A stretch of 64,000 nt of DNA from NCBI GenBank assembly GCA_027922465.2, contig BQMF02000787.1:49236-113235 (forward strand), given 5' to 3'. Shown here one piece after another: positions 35,970 through 47,780 of this stretch. A program made the position numbers and the translations under genes. The notes beneath the pieces are model-generated. The model was not told the DNA's origin, searched no databases, and was given only the letters and a program-made list of their open reading frames with translations. The stretch comes from Turritopsis dohrnii. Lineage: Eukaryota > Cnidaria > Hydrozoa > Anthoathecata > Oceaniidae. Every line of letters starts with the position of its first letter. Position 1 is the first letter of the stretch.

Positions 35970-36308
35970 CTACCTTCTTGTTATCGAATAATAATACTCA
36001 AACGATGGTCTTCCAGGATTTCCAGTTTGTTCTACAGATGGCTGAGAAATCATTGATTCAGCATGTGGTGTTTTATGTAATATGTCCTTGGCACTAATTA
36101 AACTGTCTAAAATAGAGGTATCAATGCTGTATAAAGCGCTGCCCTGATTCACACACACAGCCAGTTCTTCTAAACGATATACTTGATACTCTATTATTGC
36201 TTTGTTGTTCCCAGCATCTTTTAAGGAGTTATATATTTCACTAATACACTTTTCAATATACTCAGTAAATAACTCTCTAGGACTTTGTCTTTGCATATTA
36301 AACGCCAT
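35970..36308 (-). pseudogene. Chimeric ORF: IS3EU transposase N-terminus joined to Ginger exon 1 remnant
   Basis: The first 103 codons are the IS3EU transposase start (MAFNMQRQ... to GNPGRPSF), with its ATG at 36,308. The frame then crosses the breakpoint at 35,999/36,000 into the end of Ginger exon 1 in another frame, adds about nine residues and stops. The Ginger splice donor is still present, but splicing there would lead into exon 2 out of frame. This is a by-product of the duplication. Confidence 0.85.
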
Positions 36309-36790
36309 CTTATCTTTAGCTAAAAAGCGCGAAAGAACGGGGAAAATACTGACCCGAATTATGACATATGTGCTGGATTCAAAATTTCAGTATAGATTCT
36401 TCAATGACCTTTGAACATTTGAACAATTGGAACTTTGAACCGGTAGAATGTGCTTACAAATTAACTCATTGAAATATTCAACTAATAATTTGAAGCAATG
36501 AAACGCCAAATTGAATTGTTCAATTGGCAAATACAAATATTGATCTATGAATTGAAGCAACAGATTTCAAAAAAGATGATAATTTTATGTTAAATTGAAA
36601 GATTCACTCGTCAAAATCAAATCACGAATTTTGTCATGTATCTAACTTCATAATCATCGGATTCCATTACGTTTTGTTAGTGATCATGAAGTTGAGGTTG
36701 TGGATGGAAATTTGTTATGACTTCTTAGTTTGTTTGTTGTTGGTTTATTGACTTGATTGTTGTTTGATGATGGATATTGTGGTGGGGGAG

Positions 36791-36915
36791 TGTTATGTTA
36801 AGTGGACTGGAACGAGACACTTATATTTAAACTTTGTAAATAGTTTTCAGTTGAATATACAGTCCTCTATAGAACGGTTGTATTAATGTATCTTCCACTC
36901 GGGCTTCTTACGACA
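36791..36915 (+). repeat. BEL 3' LTR, duplicated copy
   Basis: A third LTR of the same element, with purine tract and AAGGG on its right. It exists because the 7.37-kb block was duplicated, not by a new insertion. Confidence 0.9.
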
Positions 36916-36920
36916 AAGGG

Positions 36921-37431
36921 ATTGTTCACAAATGACGTCAACCAATTTTTCATCCTTTTTGATGTTAGGTCTCTTCGTTGAGTGGAAGCATACCATCTTC
37001 CATATTGTTACTTAAGAGTTTTATTGCACCGTTAATGTTACCCTTTGACATTTTCTCCAAAAATTGTTTTGAGATGCCTGCAATTAATTTTCGCGAATGA
37101 TTCAACTTCAATTGAGCTTAGATTGTTTCACCCTCTTCGATGAGTTCAGCTATGCAACCCTGTTCCCATAGAATTAATCGTCTTTTTAATGCTGCTGCAT
37201 GATCTTTACTTTTCGAAGTTCGAGACGGCTTTTGGAGAAGCAAAGCGGGCATAACCATTATCGCTTCTAAAGACATTTCTTTCATGGGAGTATCGTCAAT
37301 GAAATGATCAAGCCATCTCGTAGTTTCTTTAATATACATCTTCCCCACTACCGGATGAAAGCAGGAACATGTTTCTTCGCCAGAATACTATTCATTCGTT
37401 CGCGAATTCGCGTATGTTTGCCAATTCCATG
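36921..37431 (-). pseudogene. LINE ORF2 fragment, unit 2
   Basis: Second copy of the fragment at 29,550-30,060, with one base change (37,368). Confidence 0.55.
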
Positions 37432-38604
37432 TCAGACAAATTTTCTGTTTTATATCTCTTTTACCTATTGACGTCAAATCAAATACCAACTGTCGTAAAA
37501 ACATCTGAAGCTTTTTTTATCCAGTCTTCCCCCTTTTTCTTGTAGAATAACCGAAATTTTTATACTATTGTCGAAATATTTAATCATTTTGTTTTTTTAT
37601 ATTTAGTTAATGTATTCTGTTTGAATGAAGAAATAATTTAACTTTAAAAAAAAAACAAAAAAAAAACAAAAAAAAAACAATAGGGATAAAAAAAAAAAAA
37701 AAAAAAAAAAGAATTCTAACAGGCTTGGTACTGGAAACCAATTAGCCTTTCCTGAACTTTTTATGTGGATTGTTGGAATGGGTGGAAAAATTTTGGCGGT
37801 GACCCCAAGTAGGCAGGGCACCTCGATACCAGGGCATTGAGACAAATTCTTGGAAATTACGAAATGGAAGTTTTTTCAAAGATTTTCTTACAACAAATAC
37901 AATACAATAATTCATAAATCATAAACTTACACGTACATTATACATAGCCTCTACCTGGAAACAGCTTTACCTATGTTAACACTCGCCAGTTCCATTAGGT
38001 CCGCACTAAACGGCCCTACAGATTTAAAAACGAAGCACTTTCCCATTTGTTTTGTTAATAATGAAATTGAGTAAATAAACAAAAAAACAATAACGAAACT
38101 TCGAAATTTGCGTCGGCTTAAACTATTCGTCGAATGAAAATGACCAATTTTGGGCCAAGTGACGAAAATTTGTACTGACGAAAAATTTCACCCCATGAAA
38201 AATTTCGTCCGACGAAAATTAATGGCCCCCTATGACTCAGTTTCTGATGCTCACTTCATAAAAATCAAAAATGAGCATTAGTTATTACAACTCTGGTCTT
38301 TTATTGCCAAGAACAAACATAAGGTTGCTAAGGTAACATGATTATGAAATTATAATTATGAGCAGTTGTGATAAAGTAAACAGGAAGTTGATGATTTTTG
38401 AACTGAATCCGGTCATCATTTTTATTCCTTGCACAATTTTTTGGAAGATTTTCCCGACAGTTTAGCAACAGGAAATGAATGAAAAATTTCTTTCCTAAAC
38501 CCTCGTACTACAGCTAGTTTCTCTTGCAACAAAATTCGCTAAACGATTAACCGATTACTTTATTTATATGTATTAATAGCTTGGAATGGATAAAATACCT
38601 GTGT

Positions 38605-39507
38605 CACAGTAAATTTTAACTCCCCTAAATAATGACTCCCCAGTCATAATAAACTAGTTTATAGTGACTCCCCCATCAAAATAAACTAGTTAATTATAAC
38701 TCCCCAGTTAATATAAACTAGTAAATCATGACTCCCTAGAGTTAACATTTCCTAGGAAATCCTGACTCCCCTGGTTTAAAATGACTCCCCTCTAAATCTT
38801 GTTTAAAAACTTTTAAAATTCATATGGCCATTCCTATTCCTTGGACGTCGAGACTTATTTAAATTTTGTCTGCTCATTCCTTCACCGAATACCTTATTCT
38901 CAATCTGAGAATGTCTGTGTGTCTGTCAGTCGTCTGTGTGTCTGTCCGAAAAACTTTGGGGCCTGCCTGAAAAATGGTCGGATTTGGCTGAAATTTTGCA
39001 CACTTGTTCCTTGGGTGAATATCTGGGGGTGTTTTTGAAATTTTAATTTTTAGTGCCTGGGACGGGGTTTTGCGCCAAAACGAGGCTAAAATTTTGGGGC
39101 AGCCTGGAGACTTCAAAAATGGTCGGATTTGACTGAACTTTGGTATATTTGAACAACTACAATTGGACCTTCGAGTTATAAATAATGAAGTTGAGCCCAA
39201 TGCGGTTAGCACGTTCGACTATATCATATGGTATATGATAACTTATTTTGTCATTAAATTTTCTCTGGGTTTATAGGGTTTTATAGTTAAAGATATGCAC
39301 TGCAATGACTTCTTTTGATGGGTGGGGGTCATGATTAACTAGTTTATTTTGACTCCCTGACATTTCTCAATCCGAAATAATGGGGAGTCATTATTTACTA
39401 AGGGAGTCATTATTTCCTAGGAAATTTCTACTCTAGGAGAGTCATTATTTCCTAGTTTATTTTAACTGGGGGAGTCATTTTTCTCAGGGAGTTAAAATAA
39501 TCCGCTA
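38605..39507. mobile_element. MITE with GACTCCCC repeats, unit 2
   Basis: Second copy of the element at 31,235-32,137, differing by one base at 39,092. Its right border touches the mariner-like left end. Confidence 0.65.
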
Positions 39508-40595
39508 CACCGGGTGTGCCAGAAAACAAGCCACTTAAATTCAATTTTTGACATACGCTTTTCTAGTTGCTGAAGTTGTTGTGCCCCAATTTGTAATAAT
39601 TTGCCCCAATTTGTAATACCTGCCCCAATTTGTAATAAAATTTGCCTCAATTTGTAATACCTGCCCCAAATTGTAATAAACTTTGCCGTAATTTGTAATG
39701 CCTGCCCCAATTTGTAATAAACCTTGCCCCAATTTGTAATAGAAAAGCTGCCCCAATTTGTAATACCGATTTGCCCTAATTACGGTAGCAGCGTAAGCGA
39801 ATACCGTATTAAAACACCCTTGGACTCCTACTACTACTACTACTCCTACTACTACTACTACTACTCCGGCCGAAACGGCAGTTTTTAGCCTACGATTTAG
39901 AGTATGCGAGTCCCCACTAAAAACTCAATATACGTCTTGTGAAATCGGACTTTTGGGAATTGCTCTTCAAACGCAACTGCTCCATTTCGATGACGTCATT
40001 ATTTGGGGCAATTTTGGTACGGGAATGCAAGGCTTAATATAAATCGTCCTCGTTTAACTGAAATCGATACATGAACTCCCTGATGTCATACCGGAAAAGT
40101 GGGACCCTAAATAATAATAAGATCATGCAGAGTGGCTAAAGCGATGATGATGGTACGGGAATGCTACAGAAACGTTTTCAAAACGCTAGCACAATATAAT
40201 ATCTTCAACATCCCCTAAAATGTAGGGTTTTAACAAAAGAAATCCGTAGAAAAAAAACACCCTGAAACAAGCAAAGAAATACAAAACTTATACTTTATCA
40301 AAAATTAAAACTCCTAATTTTTGCTTCTCAACTAAATACAACGGTTTAAACTTCAAGGACTTGGCAGAATTGGATATTGGAGTCTTAGAAATTTTGAAGT
40401 CCTTAGAAAACAAGCTACAACACTGTCACCAATCAAAAAGCTAGAAACATTACGTTTCTGTCAAAAATAGCTTTTACTTGCTAATTCTCTGAGACGGTGT
40501 ATAGAAAAAGATGTTTTTATAATACAAACATAACAAAAAAACTACAATATAAACTAAGATTTATATAAACTATCTTATATACATCTTTTGCAAAC

Positions 40596-43500
40596 TTAGT
40601 TCTTCTTTGACTTCCAAAACATGTTCAAAATAATAAACCAAGAGAAGGCTTCTGGCTGCAAAATCAACCATGCACTAGTCCATTTAGGGTGTTGAATAAC
40701 TAGCTTTATTTCCTGTATGATGCCACTTACACTAGAGAATTCTCTCACTAATCTTTGAACGTTCACGGTAAGGGTATTGGTTATTTTTCCAGCTTTTGGC
40801 AATACTTCCGGGTACGATATATAAACCCTTGGAAGGTGTTGCTTTGTTTTTGTGGTGTATAGCTTAAATACCTCATACGACTGCAGTAGGTGGTTGTATG
40901 TCCAACAGACGTGATTAGGGAATTCAAAACCGGAAATGGACAACGCATACAAAAATATCATTTCTACTATTTCGGAAGGTAACCAATCGAAATATGACAT
41001 ATTTTCAGATGATTTAGGAGCTGAAATTGTTGCATCTGTCGTCTTAGAAAGCTGCTTCTCTACTTCAATATGGAAGTCGGTATTCTCTTTCTCTTCCTCA
41101 ATCGAGTTCTTTGAGTAGTTCTCGATCCCGGAATCATTCATTTCAATATACGATCCATTCTGAAGCTCAAGGTCTCCTTGCGCGTCATCTTCATCTAAAA
41201 CCACGTAGTGGATTCCAGTTTCTTCATCAACATGGCCAAGGGTAACACATCCTCTTGTCAATATCTCAGGGTGAACATGCACCATAGCATGTGGTCCTAA
41301 TGTGGAAACAACTCTAAACGTTATTCCGTATACATTTGCAATAGCCCGCAAGGTAATTTCATCCCCATATGCACCGTCATTTGACATATCTTCAAGATAA
41401 GTTGGCCATGGAGCTGCAGCGTATAACTCTAAAGGAGTCCCGTCGGGGCTTACATCGTTGTGGCTAAGGTACTCTATAACTTCACTTCTCACTTCCCTAG
41501 CGGTTTTTTTTATACCAAAACGTTGCAGTGCGAATGCCACTGCGCTGAATTGGCAATTTCCATCGCCCAGTGGATCAAAGGATATAATATAGCCTTGACT
41601 TTTGAAGCGTTCTCCATCTTCCATCGGGATAAGGAAACGATTTCGATGCTTTTTTCGTTTTTCTTTTTCTTCGGCTTTCCTCTTCTTTCTTCTCTCTTCT
41701 TTTTTTCTTTCGGATGTTGATGTTTTACTTTTCGGGTTAATGTCGCAAGTGGCAATATCCTCAACAGAAAACTTTTGGGTACTGGCACGTAGGTCCGAAT
41801 CATCTTTGAATCTAACCTCGTATATGTCGTTTGGAAACACTTTGCTTACTCTTCCTGTTACTACCCGGTGCCGAACTCCGCCGAACCTACCACCTTTTTT
41901 CCTCAATCGCACAAACACTTTATCGCCAGCGTTATAGGTTACGTAGCAGTGTTTCCGAGCATGAGCCTCTACCATTCTTTCGTCAATCCTTTTGGATACA
42001 GCTCTTACCTTTTCACGCACTTTCATATTTTGTTCATGATGATTTTTATAGTCAATTTCCCTGGGTGGTTCGTAATTCTCGTCAAATATCGTATCATTAC
42101 AGGTATTTAATGGTTCTTTTATAAGTTCATTTGATTTTCTACCAAAGTATACTTCGAAGGGGCTTTTCCAGCCAAGGGCTTCTCGTTTCTCATTATTGAG
42201 ACATTTCATATACTCTGGGAGGTTCTTTACCCAATTTCACACCATGTCTCTTTTGGGTTAAAAGATCGAAATTAATTTTCTGTCTCAAAACTCTGTGAGA
42301 TCTTTCAACCTTTCCTTGAGCCTTGGGATTGTATGGCCGGCATCTGATCATCTTAATTTTCTTCCTCTGGCAATACACTTTGACATTTTTCTTAAATTCT
42401 CCGCCGTTGTCACTTTGTAACCTAATTGATTGTCCATGGATAGAGTAGATCTTGTTCAACTCTCTTAACACATGAGAAGAAAGCTTTCTTTCTAATGGAG
42501 CAAGCCAATGGAATCTTGAAAAAATATCAAGCAAAGAAAAAATGTACCGGTACGTTCTACCCTTGTATTGGATCTTCATTTTCCGCATGTCTACTAAATC
42601 AATTTGATGCTGTTCATGGATGTTTTTGACACGAACTGGCTTAGGTTTTGCTTTGTTGGTAAATTTTATGGAATACTGTCGGTATCTGATATCATTCATT
42701 GTCACTCGTAGAATTTCTTTATTACTTAAACCCGCATAGCCATCCGCAGCTCTTGCTCTTAACTTTTTGTATCCGCCAGACTTGCTTTTAATAAAGGTTT
42801 TGGCCACAATGGCTTTGGTTTCGGTCTTCTTAACAACCTATTAAAGTTATTATAATAACAATTAATGGCGTATCGTAGGTTTTTCTTTGTCTGCCCGGTA
42901 TACTAATTGCTTCTTGGCGTTTCTCGTTTATTGGGTACATTGACATTCACGTCAGTAGGTTTAAAATCAAAAATTAGGATACTTAACATACTTAAAAAGC
43001 ATGTCAGCGATTGGTCAATTTCGGAATCATAACATGTCGCAATTATCCGAATTGAAAAATATGTTATAGTACAGTAGAATCTCTGTAATTCGAAACATTT
43101 TTTTGGTCCCTTGCGAGTTCGAATTACAGAGAGTCTTCTGTATTCATTCTTCTGTCGATGTTGTTCCCAGCCTCCATCTTATTGAGGTCCGACTAAATGT
43201 CGGTAGATTCATGGAGAAATTGGTATACCAGGTAGAAAACTCTTTTCTTGATTATTCAAATTACAGACGACTTCTTTTACGACAATTAGAATTTTTTTCA
43301 ATGGATGATTGGAAGTTTGTTTATAAGTATCAAAGGACCCTACCTTCTTGTTATCGAATAATAATACTCTTCCACTCTCATCACTCGTAAATCTTCCTTT
43401 GGCCCTCCAGAATCTTATAACCGCTGACTTTTCGACCCTCGTGCGCTCTTTTACCGGTTTGTGAAATTGACCATTTACCAAATGTAGAAGGATATCATAC

Positions 43501-43601
43501 TCCTCATCACCGATTGGATGTAAGTAACAGTTCACATCAAGCAAATTACAAACAAAGAACATAAACGCGAAATAAAATTTTGTTTTCATTTTTCTCATCA
43601 T
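40596..43601 (-). pseudogene. Ginger1-type transposase: integrase + OTU protease + F-box-like tail
   Basis: Exon 1 is 43,344-43,601 and exon 2 is 40,596-42,837, with the intron in phase 0. A one-base frameshift near 42,235 splits the integrase. About 830 residues in all. Exon 1 has DEEYDILLHLVNG and VEKSAVIRFWRAKGRF, like the N-terminal zinc region of Gypsy-type integrases. The core has Asp in HQIDLVDM, Asp in LQSDNGGEF and Glu in QGKVERSHRVL. An SH3-like segment (AGDKVFVRLRKKGGRFGG) and a Lys-rich linker follow. Next is an OTU deubiquitinase-type domain with PLGDGNCQFSAVAFALQRFG (Asp, Cys) and GIHYVVLDE (His). The tail has WLPSEIVEMIFLYAL, which resembles an F-box start. The very N-terminus looks like a signal peptide, odd for a nuclear enzyme, so the true start may lie elsewhere. 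Confidence 0.82.
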
Positions 43602-44261
43602 TTATCCTTCAAAAACACTTTTTGATGGCGAAAGTATGCATTCTAAACATTTAACAATGTAACCGGAAATTCGAACGTTCGAATAGTGCAATTTCTTTGC
43701 AATCATTCGAACGTTATAATAAATCGTGATAACATTATGACAATGGTTAGTCAAAAGATCTTAAAAAACAATAGAGATTTCTGTATCCGAAGCAAGCTAA
43801 TATCAAACATTGGCATTTAGTAAAATAATAAAATCACATATTGGGGTAAAATGTGTGTTGTCAAAAAAAGGCTTAACCCTAATCCTAACCCTAATGAAAG
43901 ACTAATGCCTTTATTTAATTGTTTTTCGATAACATTTTTCGGTTAACTGATATTTAAAGTGAATAACGTTTGAATCCGCGTGGACTTGACCCTTTCATTC
44001 TCAATTTGAAAATACCTCTTGTCATGACATCATCAATGCTTTTTAGCCACTCTGTATGATCTTATTTCATATAGATACCATGCCAGAGGGTTCATGTACC
44101 GATTTCAGTTAAACGATTTATTCCCGAGATATGAAGCCTGACATCCCCGTACCAAAATTGCCCCAAATATTGACGTCATCGAAATGGAGCAGACATAAGA
44201 CATGCAGACATGGAGAAATGGAGCAGACACAAGACATAAGTCCAATTTTGAGTTTATTACA

Positions 44262-44513
44262 AATTAGGGCAACCATGTATTACAAATTGGGGCAGCTTTT
44301 TTATTACAAATTAGGGCAAATCGGTATTACAAATTGGGGCAGCTATTTTATTACAAATTGGGGCAAGGTTTATTACAAATTGGGGCAGGTATTACAAATT
44401 GGGGCAAAGTTTATTACAATTTGGGGCAGGTATTACAAATTGAGGCAAAGTTTATTACAAATTGGGGCAGGTATTACAAATTGGGGCAAATTATTACAAA
44501 TTGGGGCACAACA
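44262..44513. repeat. Ginger right terminal repeat (TTACAAATTGGGGCA array)
   Basis: About twelve copies of TTACAAATTGGGGCA with spacers of 2-9 bp. They are mirrored by the inverted array at 39,577-39,776 (and 32,207-32,406 in unit 1). The arrayed words are likely transposase binding sites. That is inference. Confidence 0.85.
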
Positions 44514-45013
44514 AAGTCAATTTAAATTGTTAGGAAATATTATTCAGACTACTTTAAAACATCTGTAATAGTTTCAGAAGGTACGACGAGCTTTGTGGAA
44601 GATACATACATTTTCTGAAACCATACAGAATTTTCAATGTTTATAGAAGTGACGTCAAAATTGCCGTCTACAATTTTTTATGAAGTTTCTATAATGCTAG
44701 TTCCTCTCGTGTGATTTTCTTTTCCACGTCCTTTGAAGCTATTGCAGTGCTACTTCCCGACCTTTTTAGAAGACTTTACATAGTTTCTTGTTATAACCGT
44801 CGGTGTAAAAAACGACTCTCACTCCAATAGAAAGGGTGACTTAGTGCTGACGTTTTTTATTATGTTTTTTTCTGACGCTGGTAAAGCCATCATCCAACAC
44901 TGTCAGGAAAAGAATGTGCTTACAACGACGTACATTCATTGCCTACAAAATTTGAAAAGATAATCGTGAAAAGAACTGGGACAAGTCTTCTTTATACCGT
45001 TTGATAAAAAGAT

Positions 45014-45328
45014 TTGTTCAAAAACGGATACAATGGACCGAAACAGAGCTCTGGTAATCAAAGAACAGCTACGTGCCATGAAAACGAAGAAAAAGTAGAA
45101 GAAAAGATTTGTTCCCGAGAGGAGCCTGGGACACATGTATCTCCTAGTTGTATTGGCAAGGACTTGAATACCTCTGTGAGGAGAATGGTCAAGTTAAGAG
45201 GATTCAAGGAGTTCAAACGTATGAAAATGCCTTACATGAATTATGGTACAAGGAAAAGACGAGTTAAGCCTGCTGGTAATCTCTTTGAAATATTGTTGTT
45301 TCCTTATCAAAATTTCACAGTCGATTGA
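45014..45328 (+). pseudogene. Mariner-like transposase remnant
   Basis: The later half of a 104-codon frame reads IGKDLNTSVRRMVK and GFKEFKRMKMPYMNYGTRKR. This resembles the N-terminal DNA-binding (helix-turn-helix) part of mariner transposases. The catalytic domain is missing and the flanking sequence is degraded. Confidence 0.55.
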
Positions 45329-45781
45329 GAATAGTCTGAATAATCTCGTTAAGTTTTGAAGTGATTTCGGCTACTAGTAAAACGTACGTCGAAAATTGAA
45401 TTTTAATGGCGTCTTTTCTGGTACACCCGGTATCATTTAAAAACAACAAAAATTTATTGCCCAAGCATTAAATAATATCACAAAACGTTTACATATTTAT
45501 GCACTGAAGATAGAAAATTGACGCCGAAATGATTATGCAATAAATTTGTGTTGTTTTGAAATAATTTTTTTAGCAGTAACTTTGATGTACAATTGTTATT
45601 GCTATCAATGAGTTAATAGTCGAGTTTTCAGAAGAATTACATCTACGTAATTGCACTGACATTGTATACTGGCCTTCGGACACTGGCCTTCGGGCAAGTT
45701 AGAGCAATGCTATACGTAACTCTGGCGGTAAGTCAACTACTAGTTGCAAGTCGGCGGGCAGAAGAACCAACCTTTCCTTTT

Positions 45782-45784
45782 CGG

Positions 45785-45845
<61 letters not shown>
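45782..45845. repeat. (TTAC)n microsatellite
   Basis: About 15 perfect TTAC units. The 130 bp before it (ACTGGCCTTCGG repeated twice, then GGCGGGCAGAAGAACC) looks like a small SINE body with this run as its tail. Confidence 0.9.
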
Positions 45846-47345
45846 TTGTGTACACAGTGCAAAACACTTAAGGATATGAGAAATCATCTCTACGTGATAG
45901 GGTAGAACCATGTGACACAAATATAAGAAATCAGCGAATAAAAACACGCAGGAACGATCATCAAAACACGTGATATGCGCGGTTGAATAGAAACATGGAA
46001 AAAAGAACAAGAGGCCACGAGGCCTGAAAGTCAGCGCTTTCGCCAAAGTTGAAAAATATTTGACTGTGAAGCAAAATGGAAAAATCACGTTTTTGTTCCA
46101 GGAAGGTCAAAATAGGAATTCATGAGTGATAACTGAAGTAATAGTGAAGTAATAGTTGGAATAAGACATTCAATGATAAAACCAAACAGGTTTGTACTTT
46201 CATCTATACTATCTAAGGACATCTTTACAAATGAAATAAAGCAGCCTTAAAAGGCCGCAAGTCAGCGGCAAATATGCAAAGTATACAAATAGAACTAAAC
46301 AATTTAATCAATCATTTAGCAGACACAATGGCTAAAGTCAGGAGGTTCTGCTACAATGTTATGGAATAGTAATTACTTGTGTGAATCCAGTTAGTTCAAA
46401 CACCTGTAAATCTGTACCTGAATACAGTTAAACAGTTTCATAGTAGCTACCAGAGCAAAAGAAAAAAAAAGTGCCTCAACATAAGATACCCAATATCTTA
46501 TATACATATATATTATAATATTGCCCAATTTGAAGTCAGAACAAAAATTAAGGTTTCATTAAAAATTACCATAGTACATACCATAATTCATTATGTTATT
46601 GTCTCATTTATATTTAAAATTAGGATTGTAACTGGGTCGCTATCAATAGTAAATGTTTTTTTTTATGTTGACAGACTCTTTCAGAATTTTTGAGACAAAT
46701 AATTTGAATGTATTTTTTTATCTTTAAGCAATAATAAACAATTACAAAATATCAATACTGACTCCTCTGTAGCCACTTGCGTTAAGTCGTTCTCGTCAGG
46801 AATAAACAGATTCTTTTCTGTCACATGAATTCTAGCTGTTATACATATAAAAGATAAGAAATGCACCCACTTCTGATATTACTCAAACGCCCTTCAAAAA
46901 ATCTGTATAAACAATTAAATAGTCAAAAGGTGTCAGTGTATTTTGAGAAATTATGCATTTCTTCTTGAAAAATACCGGTATTATTCAAATAAACTTTATG
47001 GCATTTTTCTTCAAGGAAAAGATCTTGATTCGTAAAAGGTGGGCTCTCACCAGCAGCAAAATTAATGTTGTGGTAATGGTTTTTGACGATTTATGTTTTA
47101 TGAGAGTAATCGTATAAGTCAGATTTAATAGTTTGATGCTACAAAAGAGTTTTATGAGAGCTTTGACTGGAGCGAAAATAGGTTAACTTGAAATCAAGAT
47201 AAGGAATTGCTATAAAGGTTGTGAGTAAGATGAATAAACCGTTTTCTATGAGAAAGTCTCAATGAGGTAGCCAATCATTTTTGTAATTCTGTTTGTTTGC
47301 TGTTATATATAAATGCTGTTATATATATATATATATATATTACCC
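45846..47345. other. Spacer
   Basis: No supportable gene. Two weakly similar words (GAGGCCTGAAAGTCAGCGC near 46,018 and AAAGGCCGCAAGTCAGCGGC near 46,250) suggest an old repeat. A (TA)n run lies at about 47,319-47,340. Confidence 0.5.
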
Positions 47346-47353
47346 TAGTTGAG

Positions 47354-47615
47354 CTTAAAGGTGACATTGCACTGAAGAGTACTGTAAGGTGACAATGCAA
47401 ATTTTTTGTTTATGGAACAGATTTTAACTAAAACCAAGCCAGAATAAGACGTAGATGATGTGCATTAGAACCGTCATCAGTCTGAAGTCAACCTAAAATT
47501 AATTTTTAGTGATATAGAAAAAAAGGTGTCACCTTAAAGTTTTCTATGTCACCTTAAGGAAAATTTTTTCAATAAATCTACTTTAAGGTGACCAGTATTT
47601 GTCACCTTAAAGTAC
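47354..47615. repeat. GTCACCTTAAGG-type motif cluster, left
   Basis: Six copies of GTCACCTTAA(A/G) or its complement: TTAAAGGTGAC, GTAAGGTGAC, GTGTCACCTTAAAG, ATGTCACCTTAAGG, TTTAAGGTGACC and TGTCACCTTAAAG, in mixed orientation. The same motif makes up the tandem array at 58,855-59,800, beyond the other end of the SET-recombinase gene. Confidence 0.8.
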
Positions 47616-47780
47616 ATTATTGAGCATGCCTACAAAACAACAGCAATAACAAAACAATACTTAACTCAAAATGTATGTATCCTGAGTAGATTTTAAGCAA
47701 TGCGAGCTGAACTGCAAAATATTTCCCTTGGATACATAAAAGAACCGAACATCAAAATACTACAAACATTGAAATGCTGA

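Larger units (their letters stand above)
32207..35999 (-). mobile_element. Ginger1-like transposon, truncated copy (unit 1)
   Basis: Same left end as the full element at 39,577-44,513. Stops at the duplication breakpoint within exon 1 of the transposase gene, so exon 1 and the right terminal repeat are absent. Confidence 0.85.
28629..43369. repeat. 7.37-kb tandem duplication (two units)
   Basis: Unit 1 is 28,629-35,999 and unit 2 is 36,000-43,369, head to tail. By eye the units differ at 29,997/37,368 (T/C), 31,722/39,092 (C/T), 32,891/40,261 (G/C) and by one A in the A-run near 30,280. The breakpoints share only one base (C at 28,628 and 35,999), so no long homology caused it. The unit starts inside the IS3EU transposase and ends inside exon 1 of the Ginger gene. 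It therefore copied the BEL 3' LTR, a LINE fragment, a MITE, the mariner left end and most of the Ginger element. Confidence 0.97.
39577..44513 (-). mobile_element. Ginger1-like DNA transposon, complete copy, 4.9 kb
   Basis: Inverted ends start TGTTGTGCCCCAATTTG and are flanked by a perfect 4-bp duplication AAGT (39,573-39,576 and 44,514-44,517). The outer 200-250 bp of each end is an array of TTACAAATTGGGGCA-type repeats. Similarity between the ends continues for several hundred bp inward (CCATTTCGATGACGTCA, TTTAACTGAAATCG, ATCATGCAGAGTGGCTAAA). TGT...ACA ends, a 4-bp duplication and an integrase-OTU protein fit the Ginger1 group. The AAGT target differs from the CCGG/CCGT targets I recall for that group. 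Confidence 0.85.
39508..45432 (+). mobile_element. Mariner-like element split by the Ginger insertion
   Basis: Left end CACCGGGTGTGCCAGAAAAC (39,508) and right end CTGGTACACCCGG (to about 45,432) are inverted and diverged. Similarity continues about 70 bp inward (CACTTAAATTCAATTTTTGA against its inverted partner). TA flanks both ends. Without the Ginger insertion (39,577-44,513) the element would be about 1 kb. It carries a transposase remnant at 45,014-45,328. Confidence 0.62.

Noticed and set aside
36791..36915. A solo LTR as evidence of an independent BEL insertion
   Set aside because: Its flanks match unit 1 for kilobases on both sides, so it comes from the tandem duplication.
43344..43601. 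A separate small secreted protein starting MMRKMKTKFYFAF
   Set aside because: Its later part is the integrase N-terminal region and joins in phase to the Ginger exon 2. It is exon 1 of the transposase gene.
43860..43895. Telomere-like CCCTAATCCTAACCCTAA
   Set aside because: Only two or three imperfect units inside the Ginger element. Too short for a telomeric tract.
44131..44568. 145-codon + strand frame with repeated YKLGQ
   Set aside because: It is the translation of the Ginger terminal-repeat array.
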